Assembly: GCA_964568355.1 (NCBI GenBank)
Contig: CAZMRK010000241.1
Location: 1-13,795 of the forward strand
Direction of reading: 5' to 3'
Length of the DNA stretch: 13,795 bases
Source: JAJPJX01 sp964568355
GTDB lineage: Bacteria; Acidobacteriota; Terriglobia; Bryobacterales; Bryobacteraceae
Shown: one piece after another, positions 1 to 6,745 of the stretch
How positions within the stretch are numbered: position 1 is the stretch's first letter
Layout of the letters: each line of letters opens with the position of its first letter
The notes under the pieces: generated by a model
What the model was told of the DNA's origin: nothing
Databases searched by the model: none
What the model saw: the letters and a program-made list of their open reading frames with translations, nothing else
Program-made: the position numbers and the translations under genes

Positions 1-5
1 GCGCC

Positions 6-611
6 TTACAGATCCGGCTGATTTTCCAGGCTGCGCCACAAGTACCAGCTTGCCACCGTGCAGTAGGGATGCCAGCGCTGCCCGAGCACTTCCAGTTCCG
101 CCGGCTTAGGCATTGCCTCCAGGCCGTAGGCCTTTCGTACCGCCACACGAATTCCCAGATCGCCCACTGGCAGCACGTTGGTTCGCCTCAAGGCGAACAT
201 CAGGAACATGTGGGCGGTCCACACCCCAATACCCTTCACCTGCGTGAGCCGCTCGATGACATCCTCATCGCTGAGATCCGGCAATTCCTCGAATACCAGT
301 TCGCCGTTGCGCGTGCGCCGCGCCAGATCGCGGATATACTCGGTCTTCTGCTTCGAGAGGCCGAGCGATCGCATACGCGCCGGGCGTAGTTTCAAAATTC
401 CTTCCGGCGTCAATTTGCCGCCAACTACCGCCCCCGCCAACCGATCGAAAATCACGCGCGCCACTTTTCCGCTAAGCTGTTGAAAGACAATCGAGCGAAC
501 AAGTGTTTCGAAGTTCGGGTCGCGAAACTGGATGCGATAGCCGCCAACCCGTTCGATAATGGCGGAAAGTACTGGATCCGTGCTGGACAAATGGAGAATC
601 GCCTCTTGCAT
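6..611 (-). CDS. DNA-3-methyladenine glycosylase II-like protein (AlkA, HhH-GPD superfamily)
   Basis: Predicted base-excision repair glycosylase of 201 residues that would remove alkylated purines from DNA in the cytoplasm. The helix-hairpin-helix is visible as LTQVKGIGVWTA (about residues 122-133). The conserved catalytic aspartate follows in LPVGDLGI (Asp151), at the usual HhH-GPD spacing. The N-terminal part (DPNFETLVRSIVFQQLSGK) is the typical first helical block containing the QQ motif. At about 200 residues it matches the compact bacterial forms that lack the N-terminal beta domain of E. coli AlkA (282 residues). I chose the ATG at 609-611 because family similarity starts immediately after it. 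The frame stays open upstream to 725 (in-frame ATG at 644), but that stretch is Arg-rich, looks non-coding, and would overlap the divergent VWA gene. A GAAGGA at 626-631 lies 14 nt upstream, which is far for a ribosome-binding site. Family assignment is firm; exact substrate range is unknown. Confidence 0.9.
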   Translation of the reverse strand: MQEAILHLSSTDPVLSAIIERVGGYRIQFRDPNFETLVRSIVFQQLSGKVARVIFDRLAGAVVGGKLTPEGILKLRPARMRSLGLSKQKTEYIRDLARRTRNGELVFEELPDLSDEDVIERLTQVKGIGVWTAHMFLMFALRRTNVLPVGDLGIRVAVRKAYGLEAMPKPAELEVLGQRWHPYCTVASWYLWRSLENQPDL

Positions 612-656
612 GGGGAAACAGAAGATCCTTCTCGTACGTCCCATTATTGTAGCGAT
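612..656. promoter_or_regulatory. Divergent intergenic region between the glycosylase and VWA genes
   Basis: Only 45 bp separate the two chosen start codons, so promoters for both genes must lie here or inside the neighbouring coding ends. On the minus strand TACAAT (plus 646-651) is one base from the -10 consensus. Its best -35 candidate, TTGAGA (plus 666-671), has a spacer of only 14 bp. On the plus strand TATTGT (645-650) is a weak -10. No clear Shine-Dalgarno sequence precedes the ATG at 657. These are by-eye matches only. Confidence 0.25.
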
Positions 657-1640
657 ATGGCGCTCTCTCAAGCTGGCCGCATTCTGTTGACTCTCACCCT
701 GCTGGTGTCGCCTGCTCTTTCGCAAACGCCAGCCAAGCCCAGCGAAGAGCTGCCGCCCCCTATCCAGGTGGAGGTCAACCTGGTCAACGTCCTGGCCTCG
801 GTACGAGACAAGCGCGGAGCGCTGATCAGCAATCTTACCAAAGACGACTTTACCGTCTTTGAAGACGGCAAGGCCCAGCCCATCAAGTACTTTACACGGG
901 AAACCGATCTTCCACTCACCATCGGCCTGCTGGTGGATGTCAGCCGCAGCCAGGAAAACCTGCTCGAAACAGAACGCCGCGCCGCTTTACAGTTTTTCAG
1001 CGAAGTGCTGCGCAAAAAGGACATGGCCTTTATCATCAGCTTCGGCGAAGAGGCCACCCTGGAGCAGGATTTCACCAATACCCAGCGATTGCTCAGCCAT
1101 GCGCTCGATAAGCTGCATGTCAGCGCCCCGGTGGGAGGTCTGCATCCCGGTCCCGTGCCCACTGTAAGCCAGCCTCGCGGCACGGTGCTTTTCGATGCGG
1201 TGTACCTGGCGGCCAAAGAAAGGCTGCAAAGCGAGGTGGGGCGCAAGGCCATTGTGCTCATCACCGACGGTGTGGATCAGGGAAGCCGTCTCAAAGTTTC
1301 CGAGGCTGTTGAATCTGCCCAGCGGGCCGATTCGGTGGTCTATGGAATCTATTACTACGACCCCAGTGCGTACGGCGGCGGCTTCTTCGGCCACCCCAGT
1401 GATTCCGACCTGCAAAGGATGAGCAACGAGACCGGCGGACGCGTCTTTAAGGTGGACCGCAAGCACACCCTCTCCGACGTCTTCAAGGACTTGCAGGAGG
1501 AGATGCGCAGCCAATACTCGATTGGCTACACCCCCACGAACGAAGCTCGCGATGGCGGCTACCGCCACATCGAGATCCGGCTCAAGGACAAGAACCTCAA
1601 GGTACAGGCGCGCAAAGGCTACTACGCCAGCCGCAAGTAA
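657..1640 (+). CDS. Secreted von Willebrand factor A-domain protein, acidobacterial VWFA-related family
   Basis: Predicted exported protein of 327 residues, presumably mediating metal-dependent protein-protein contacts; its partner is unknown. The N-terminus (about residues 1-22, hydrophobic core ILLTLTLLV, then ALSQ) is a Sec signal peptide. Residues 37-85 form a small domain (VNLVNVLASVRDKRG ... FTVFEDGK) that precedes VWA in this family. The VWA domain (about 88-260) keeps all MIDAS elements: DVSRS (94-98), a Thr in RGTVLFDA (Thr176) and Asp in ITDGVD (Asp204). The C-terminus (YSIGYTP ... VQARKGYYA) is the family's typical ending. I start at ATG 657, which gives a clean signal peptide. The frame is open back to 480, but those 59 codons lie antisense to the glycosylase gene and show no signal or homology. 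The next gene begins 21 bp downstream on the same strand, so cotranscription is plausible. Such proteins are greatly expanded in Acidobacteriota; individual functions are mostly unknown. Confidence 0.88.
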   Translation: MALSQAGRILLTLTLLVSPALSQTPAKPSEELPPPIQVEVNLVNVLASVRDKRGALISNLTKDDFTVFEDGKAQPIKYFTRETDLPLTIGLLVDVSRSQENLLETERRAALQFFSEVLRKKDMAFIISFGEEATLEQDFTNTQRLLSHALDKLHVSAPVGGLHPGPVPTVSQPRGTVLFDAVYLAAKERLQSEVGRKAIVLITDGVDQGSRLKVSEAVESAQRADSVVYGIYYYDPSAYGGGFFGHPSDSDLQRMSNETGGRVFKVDRKHTLSDVFKDLQEEMRSQYSIGYTPTNEARDGGYRHIEIRLKDKNLKVQARKGYYASRK

Positions 1641-1661
1641 GATAAGCTGTAGCTGGTTTCT

Positions 1662-2726
1662 ATGACCAGCCGACGAACGTTTCTGAAAACCGCCGCCGGA
1701 ACAGCACTGCTTGCTCCTTCCGCACCGGCTGCGAAACCCCTGCCCGAGGACGATCCCGCTAACGTCAAATTCGCCCACCGCATCGACGCAGCCAGTGTGA
1801 CCGATGACGAGTTGCTCTTTCTGCAGCAGATCGGGCTGCGTTACGCCCGGGTCGAGTTCGGCGATCGTCCCACACCGTACGAAAAAATCCGTGCCACACA
1901 GGAGCGCTTTGCGCGCTTCGGTATGCGTATCTATTCCGGCGTTCACTACGCCTATCGGCGCACGCGAGTGCAGCTCGGCCAGCCTGGCCGTGATCAGGAC
2001 ATCGAAGAGTATGGCGCTTTCTTGCGCGATTTAGGGCGGCTGGGCATTCCGATTTCGTCTTACGACTTTCATCCGGCGAATACTTACACGACGCGCATGG
2101 TTCGCCGCCGCGGCTATCTCACTCGCGAATTCGATCTCGCCGAATTTCGTGCGAAGGTCGAAAAGCAGCGCTTCGAGCGTGAATATTCGGCCGAAGATAT
2201 CTGGTCGGCGTATACCTACTTCATGAAGGCCGTCCTCCCGGTCGCCGAAAAGGCCGGTGTGAAGCTGGCATTGCACCCGGATGATCCGCCCTTGGCGAAG
2301 ATGAACGGCGTGGCCAAGCTCTTCACGCATTACGACGGTTATCATCGGGCTGAGCAGATCGCCGGTAGCAGCCGCTATTGGGGTCTCACCTTTTGTGTAG
2401 GCACCTGGTCCGAGGGCGGAAGCCAGATGGGCAAGAACGTCTTCGAGATGATCCGGGATTTTGGAGGACGGGGCAAACTGTTCGAGATTCATTTTCGCAA
2501 CGTAACCTCTCCTCTCCCACGTTTTGTCGAGACGTTTCCCGATGACGGCTACATGGACATGTACCAGGTGATGAAATCCTTGCGGCAGGTTCGCTTTAAC
2601 GGAGTGGCGGAGCCTGATCACGTTCCGGGACTGGCCGGGGATACAGGCCTGCGCCGCGCCGGAACGGCTTACTGCCTGGCCTGTATGCGAGCCTATCTCC
2701 GCCGCGCCAACGAAGAAGTGGGGTGA
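1662..2726 (+). CDS. Mannonate dehydratase-like TIM-barrel enzyme (UxuA family) with Tat signal
   Basis: Predicted sugar-acid dehydratase of 354 residues. UxuA converts D-mannonate to 2-keto-3-deoxygluconate in hexuronate breakdown. Family landmarks appear in order: SSYDFHPANTY (about 132-142), LALHPDDPP (202-210), WGLTFCVGTWSEGG (240-253), GKLFEIHFRNV (271-281) and GVAEPDHVPG (314-323). His205, Cys245, His277 and Asp319 fall where UxuA proteins bind the catalytic metal. The N-terminus is unusual: TSRRTFLKTAAGTALLAPS is a canonical twin-arginine signal (SRRTFLK), so the protein should be exported folded, whereas UxuA is normally cytosolic. The ATG at 1662 is chosen because it gives the complete Tat signal; no strong Shine-Dalgarno sequence is visible. 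It lies 21 bp after the VWA gene and may share its transcript. No other uronate-pathway gene is nearby. It could instead be a related xylose isomerase-like enzyme with another substrate; the fold and family are well supported, the substrate less so. Confidence 0.82.
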   Translation: MTSRRTFLKTAAGTALLAPSAPAAKPLPEDDPANVKFAHRIDAASVTDDELLFLQQIGLRYARVEFGDRPTPYEKIRATQERFARFGMRIYSGVHYAYRRTRVQLGQPGRDQDIEEYGAFLRDLGRLGIPISSYDFHPANTYTTRMVRRRGYLTREFDLAEFRAKVEKQRFEREYSAEDIWSAYTYFMKAVLPVAEKAGVKLALHPDDPPLAKMNGVAKLFTHYDGYHRAEQIAGSSRYWGLTFCVGTWSEGGSQMGKNVFEMIRDFGGRGKLFEIHFRNVTSPLPRFVETFPDDGYMDMYQVMKSLRQVRFNGVAEPDHVPGLAGDTGLRRAGTAYCLACMRAYLRRANEEVG

Positions 2727-5027
2727 TTACGCGCCCTTGTTGCGTTTCTTCGCTTTCCGTGCGCCTTTCTGCGCGGGTTCCACAATCGAGAATTGAAGTT
2801 TCTTCTCGGCCTCATCCACGCGATCCAGGCATACGCGCACTTTGTCTCCGATCGAAAACTCCCGCCGCGAGTACTGCCCGATGATCTTTCGCACGTTCTC
2901 GTGAAATGTATACCGGTCGCCCGGAAGGAGGTCGATCGGTATCAGGCCCTCCACAAACAGGTCTTCCAACTCCACAAACAAACCATACCTGGTCGTGCTG
3001 ATGACCAGGGCAGGGAACTCCTCGCCAACGCGATCCACCATGAACTTGACCTTCTTCCACTCCACCAGATCGCGTTCGGCTTCCGCTGCCCGCCGCTCCG
3101 ACAGCGAACACTCCTCGGCCACGGTGCGCAGTTCGCTCTCTCCGGGAGTGGGCAGCCCGGCCAGCACGTCCCTTAGCAGCCGGTGTACCGCCAGGTCCGG
3201 ATAGCGCCGGATCGGAGACGTAAAGTGCGTATAGGTATCCGCGGCGAGGGCGAAATGGCCGACGTTCTCTACGCTGTAGCGCGCCTGTTTCAGTGATCGC
3301 AGCATGAGGTAACTCAAGATTCGCTCTTCCGGCTTGCCTTCGATCTTCTTCACCAGACGCTGATAGTTGCGCGAAGAGATGCTTGCGGCGGCATCGGCCA
3401 CGACGATCTCTTTGCGGACTTTGCTGCCGTCGCGCCGGCGGTCGGTGATGCCGAATTTTCTCACCGGGATCGCGCCCACGCCAAGCGAATAGCCGAAATG
3501 CGCGGCTACTTCCTCGAACTCCATCACTCGCCGGGGATCGGGCGTCTCGTGCACGCGGTAGAGCGAAGCTGCAGCGTGCGCCTCCAGGTGCGACGCCACT
3601 GCTTCATTGGCGGCCAGCATGAACTCTTCGATGATGCGGTGCGCGATATTGCGCGGAGCGCGCCGGACGCCAATCATCGCGCCCCATTCGTCGAACTCGA
3701 TCAGCGGCTCTGGCAGATCGAAATCGATCGACCCGCGCCGCTCCCGGCGCCGGTTCAGGATCAGGGCCAGTTCGCGCATCAGCTCGAAACGCGGCGCCAG
3801 CTTCGCGTACTCCTCCCGCAAGGCGGGGTCGCCTTCGAGGAGCAGGTGTACTTTGGTATAGGTCATGCGCGCCGCGCTGCGGATCACGCCTGCCGTGAAC
3901 TCCTGCCGCACCCGGTCGCCCTGATGGTCAAACTCCATGAGCGCCGAAAGTACCAGGCGGTCTACCTGCGGATTGAGCGAGCAGATGTTTGTGGAAAGCT
4001 CGAACGGCAGCATGGGCACCGCGCGATCCGGGAAATAGACGCTGGTGCCACGCAACCGCGCTTCGACATCGATCGGCGACCCGGGACGCACATAGTGACT
4101 CACGTCGGCGATGTGCACGTCCAGCGCATAGTTGCCGTTCGGCAAATGCTCTACCCAAACCGCATCGTCGAAATCGCGGGCAGTCTCCCCATCGATCGTG
4201 ACGATCTCCCGATCGCGAAAATCCCGTCGCCCTTCCAGGTCGGCTTCCGAGATCGCTGGCGGCACCTGCCCGGCCTGCTCCAATACCTCCGGCGGGAATT
4301 GGTTCGGCAGGTGGTGCTTGCGGATCACGATCTCCACATCGATGCCGAAATCGTCCGGATGTCCCAGGATCTCAATGACTCGTCCTACCGCCCCCGAGCC
4401 GTGTTCGGGGTAATCCAGCAGCTCCACATTGACGATCATGCCGTCCATGTGCTCCGGATCGGGCACCTCCACGGTCTTAGCCCCGATGCGGTTCACCGGA
4501 TGCCTTTCGCGGGGCATCTCCAGACCTTCGGGAATCTCGATCCACTGGTGCAGCCTCTGGTCATGCGGCACCACGAAGTACCCGCGGCGGCCAACGCGAA
4601 ACTCCCCGACTACGGTAGGATGTGCGCGTTTCAATACCTTCACGATCTCGCCATCGGCGCGCCCGTCCGGCCCCACTCGCCCGATGCGAATCAACACCCG
4701 GTCGCCGTTCATGGCCTGCTGCGCGGAGTCGGACGGAATGTAAATATCTCCCGTGATGCCCTCCAGCGGTCGGTCGGAGATCAGAAAACCATAGCCGTCA
4801 CGGTGGGCCTGCAGACGTCCCACGGCAAATTCGCGGCTCCGCGAGGTCACCACGTAGTGTCCGGAGCGGGCTTCGACGAGCTCGCCGCGCGCCACCAGCC
4901 GCGCCAGGGCAAGCTCCAGGTCTTCGCGGTCGGAGCCCTTCAGGTGCAGTTCCTTGACCAGTTGCTTGAAATTGGATTTGGCGTGCGGCAGACGGGTGAT
5001 ATGGTCCAGCAGGGCCGCGTCGGTCAT
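2727..5027 (-). CDS. rnr: Ribonuclease R (RNB-family 3'-5' exoribonuclease)
   Basis: Processive, hydrolytic 3'-to-5' exoribonuclease of 766 residues that degrades structured RNA in the cytoplasm. Domain order is complete: N-terminal winged helix (about 1-60), two cold-shock/OB domains (about 66-220, with GRLQAHRDGYGFLISD and DIYIPSD in the first), RNB catalytic domain (about 270-620), S1 domain (about 671-748, TTRYGLFVELEDLFVEGLIP) and a short basic tail (KGARKAKKRNK). The RNB metal-binding aspartates are intact in IDGETARDFDDAV (Asp279, Asp285, Asp287, Asp288), equivalent to Asp272/278/280/281 of the E. coli enzyme. The winged helix and basic tail favour RNase R over RNase II. The start at 5027 is the only methionine that keeps the whole winged-helix domain. 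The stop codon (2727-2729) abuts the stop of the convergent dehydratase gene with no spacer. A TATGAT box (plus 5034-5039) sits very close to the start. Length is usual for the family. Confidence 0.96.
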   Translation of the reverse strand: MTDAALLDHITRLPHAKSNFKQLVKELHLKGSDREDLELALARLVARGELVEARSGHYVVTSRSREFAVGRLQAHRDGYGFLISDRPLEGITGDIYIPSDSAQQAMNGDRVLIRIGRVGPDGRADGEIVKVLKRAHPTVVGEFRVGRRGYFVVPHDQRLHQWIEIPEGLEMPRERHPVNRIGAKTVEVPDPEHMDGMIVNVELLDYPEHGSGAVGRVIEILGHPDDFGIDVEIVIRKHHLPNQFPPEVLEQAGQVPPAISEADLEGRRDFRDREIVTIDGETARDFDDAVWVEHLPNGNYALDVHIADVSHYVRPGSPIDVEARLRGTSVYFPDRAVPMLPFELSTNICSLNPQVDRLVLSALMEFDHQGDRVRQEFTAGVIRSAARMTYTKVHLLLEGDPALREEYAKLAPRFELMRELALILNRRRERRGSIDFDLPEPLIEFDEWGAMIGVRRAPRNIAHRIIEEFMLAANEAVASHLEAHAAASLYRVHETPDPRRVMEFEEVAAHFGYSLGVGAIPVRKFGITDRRRDGSKVRKEIVVADAAASISSRNYQRLVKKIEGKPEERILSYLMLRSLKQARYSVENVGHFALAADTYTHFTSPIRRYPDLAVHRLLRDVLAGLPTPGESELRTVAEECSLSERRAAEAERDLVEWKKVKFMVDRVGEEFPALVISTTRYGLFVELEDLFVEGLIPIDLLPGDRYTFHENVRKIIGQYSRREFSIGDKVRVCLDRVDEAEKKLQFSIVEPAQKGARKAKKRNKGA

Positions 5028-5111
5028 GTTCCAATCATATCGGGTATTTTTTGCTGCACGCCGAAAACGCCGGCAGCGTCATCTCCTAGCAGTCCTTCGA
5101 GCCGAGGTCTT
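5028..5111. promoter_or_regulatory. Divergent intergenic region between rnr and the FecR-like gene
   Basis: These 84 bp must carry the promoters of both divergent genes. On the minus strand TATGAT (plus 5034-5039) is one base off the -10 consensus but ends only about 6 bp before the rnr ATG. It would give a nearly leaderless transcript and lacks a good -35 partner. On the plus strand GAGG (5104-5107) precedes the ATG at 5112 by 4 nt, a weak ribosome-binding site. Short GCCG/CGGC inverted matches around 5060-5075 are too weak to call a structure. Confidence 0.25.
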
Positions 5112-6737
5112 ATGAAATACCTGGCGTTGTGGCTGATCCCGACGGCGCTGTTCTGCGCTCAGGCCCGCTATGCCCGCCTGGGCGACTTCGAGGGAAGTGT
5201 GGAGGTCCAACTCCACCCGGCCGATTCATGGCGGCCGGCGCTGCGCAACCTTCCGCTCCCCGAGTCCACCTGGCTCCGTACCGGGCCGCAATCCCGGCTG
5301 GAAATCGAGTTTGACGAAGGCACCGCGGTCCGTTTTGGTGGTGATTCTCTGGGCGAGCTTTCCGATTACTCGCGTCTGTCCACGGGGCAGCGAATCACAA
5401 TAATCTCGCTCGACCGCGGCGTCGCCTATCTCACCGGTCGCGCCGAAAGCCGCGACGCGCTGCTGTTCGCCGTGCCGGGAGCGCAAATTACGATTTATCG
5501 CGAGACGCGCGTCCGCCTGGAAGCCCGCGACGAATGGAGCCAGATTGCGGTGCTGGAGGGCACGGTGCGCTTCTCGTCGCCCGCCGCCGAATTGGACCTC
5601 AAAGAAGGAAGGACGATACGCGTGCGGCCACAGGCTGCCAGCCGGTTCTACCTTTACGATGAGATCGCTCCACTTGACACCGACCATTGGAACGAAGAGC
5701 GCGACAAATACCTGGCCACTGTGGCTCCTGCCCCGCAGTTCGCTGCAACGCATTACGGTCTTGCCGATCTCGGCACGGCTGGTTCCTGGGTCGAGACGCC
5801 GGAATACGGTACGGTTTGGAGACCGAAAGTAACGGAAGGCTGGGTTCCTTTCCGAAATGGAAAGTGGGCTTGGTACGACGGCCTCGGCTACACCTGGGTC
5901 AGCGCCGATTCCTGGGGTTGGCTGCCTTACCACTACGGCCGCTGGATGCAGAACAACACCCTGGGGTGGTTTTGGGTACCAGGTAGGAATGCGACCTTCC
6001 ATCCCGGCGATGTCTATTGGATGCAGGGCGCCGGCCTGGTTGGCTGGGGTCCTCTGGCGCCGGACGAGACCTGGCGGTCGCCGGCGGTGCCGCGCCTCTA
6101 CCTGCATACGCATACCACCTTCGCTGCGTTTACGCAGGAGACCCGCCAGATCGATCCTGTTGCCGCGCCGGCGCAAGTGAAGGAACCGCTCGTAACCGCG
6201 CACTTCGCCGCAGTCCTGCCTTCGCCATCTTTACCCGCCGCGCGGCTGGACGCGATCCGACCCGTGTTGCGCGCGGGGAGTACGCGTGTCGTGCCGGTCC
6301 TCGAAGGCGTGACGTTTCCCGACTCGCGTGATCCCTTACCACCGCCTTCTTCAGTTCCGCCATCTTCGCCATCGTCATCACCCCCCCCGCGACGCCCGGC
6401 ACCGGTCTACACGACGCAGCAGATGCCGCCGCAACCGCCCATGGTGATCGTGACCGAGCCGGCTCCGTCTCCACCCGCGCCTGAGCCGCCCGCGGATAGT
6501 CTGTATCTGGCGCCTGTCTATACGGGCATCGTTGTCGTGGATCCACCGCTACACCACCACGACCGCGACCGGGACAGAGGGCGCGAGCGTGACCATCGTG
6601 GCAACTCTCCGCCCGCGCAGGTCACCGTACAGCCATCATCATCTTCCGCCGAGCCTCCGGGCGATTCCGTGCGAAAGAGTGCCCTCGACACCGCGGCAGG
6701 GCGGCAAAGTGATGACCGCAGCCGGCCCCGTCAGTAA
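5112..6737 (+). CDS. Exported FecR-domain protein with Trp-rich DUF6600-type region and Pro-rich tail
   Basis: Predicted periplasmic or surface protein of 541 residues, function unknown. A Sec signal peptide (MKYLALWLIPTALFCAQA) ends near residue 18. Residues about 20-190 look like a FecR-type beta domain (RLEIEFDEGTAVRFGGDS, ISLDRGVAYLTGRAE, IAVLEGTVRFSS). Residues about 215-315 are strikingly rich in Trp, Gly and Tyr with repeated W-x-x-G and GYTWV/GWFWV units, the pattern of DUF6600. From about 400 the chain is low-complexity: Pro/Ser runs, then a His-Asp-Arg-rich stretch near 481-497 (HHHDRDRDRGRERDHRG). There is no transmembrane segment, so it is not a classical FecR anti-sigma factor, and no ECF sigma gene is adjacent. 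The ATG at 5112 gives the signal peptide and has GAGG 4 nt upstream. The frame is open far upstream (to 3498), but that part is antisense to rnr and not real coding. It converges with the efflux operon 8 bp downstream. Confidence 0.8.
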   Translation: MKYLALWLIPTALFCAQARYARLGDFEGSVEVQLHPADSWRPALRNLPLPESTWLRTGPQSRLEIEFDEGTAVRFGGDSLGELSDYSRLSTGQRITIISLDRGVAYLTGRAESRDALLFAVPGAQITIYRETRVRLEARDEWSQIAVLEGTVRFSSPAAELDLKEGRTIRVRPQAASRFYLYDEIAPLDTDHWNEERDKYLATVAPAPQFAATHYGLADLGTAGSWVETPEYGTVWRPKVTEGWVPFRNGKWAWYDGLGYTWVSADSWGWLPYHYGRWMQNNTLGWFWVPGRNATFHPGDVYWMQGAGLVGWGPLAPDETWRSPAVPRLYLHTHTTFAAFTQETRQIDPVAAPAQVKEPLVTAHFAAVLPSPSLPAARLDAIRPVLRAGSTRVVPVLEGVTFPDSRDPLPPPSSVPPSSPSSSPPPRRPAPVYTTQQMPPQPPMVIVTEPAPSPPAPEPPADSLYLAPVYTGIVVVDPPLHHHDRDRDRGRERDHRGNSPPAQVTVQPSSSSAEPPGDSVRKSALDTAAGRQSDDRSRPRQ

Positions 6738-6744
6738 AAGGGGC
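6725..6744. terminator. Possible short hairpin terminator at a convergent junction
   Basis: GCCCC (6725-6729) and GGGGC (6740-6744) can pair around a 10-nt loop that contains the TAA of the FecR-like gene. TTT follows on the plus strand, and AAAA in the loop gives no U-tract for the minus strand. The stem is only 5 bp and the T-run is short. It is reported because it lies exactly between two convergent stop codons (6737 and 6746) with no other space for termination. Confidence 0.3.
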
Positions 6745-6745
6745 T

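Noticed and set aside
480..656. Extended N-terminus of the VWA protein (59 extra codons)
   Set aside because: It is antisense to the glycosylase gene's 5' end and would bury the signal peptide inside the chain; ATG 657 gives a normal secretory start.
612..725. Extended N-terminus of the DNA glycosylase (38 extra residues)
   Set aside because: It overlaps the start of the VWA gene, is Arg/Gln-rich without family similarity, and needs a non-ATG start at 725.
987..1946. 319-residue minus-strand open frame opposite the VWA and dehydratase genes
   Set aside because: It spans the junction of two confident plus-strand genes and shows no motif, so it is a codon-bias shadow.
3498..5111. Open frame of about 538 codons on the plus strand, in frame with the FecR-like gene
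   Set aside because: It is fully antisense to rnr, whose protein is recognisable from end to end. The translation is His/Arg-rich with no domain, and the FecR-like protein has its own signal peptide at 5112. Long open antisense frames are expected from GC-rich codon use.
6553..6603. GACCGC-like tandem nucleotide repeats
   Set aside because: They simply encode the low-complexity Asp-Arg stretch of the FecR-like protein, are irregular, and do not suggest a mobile or CRISPR-type repeat.
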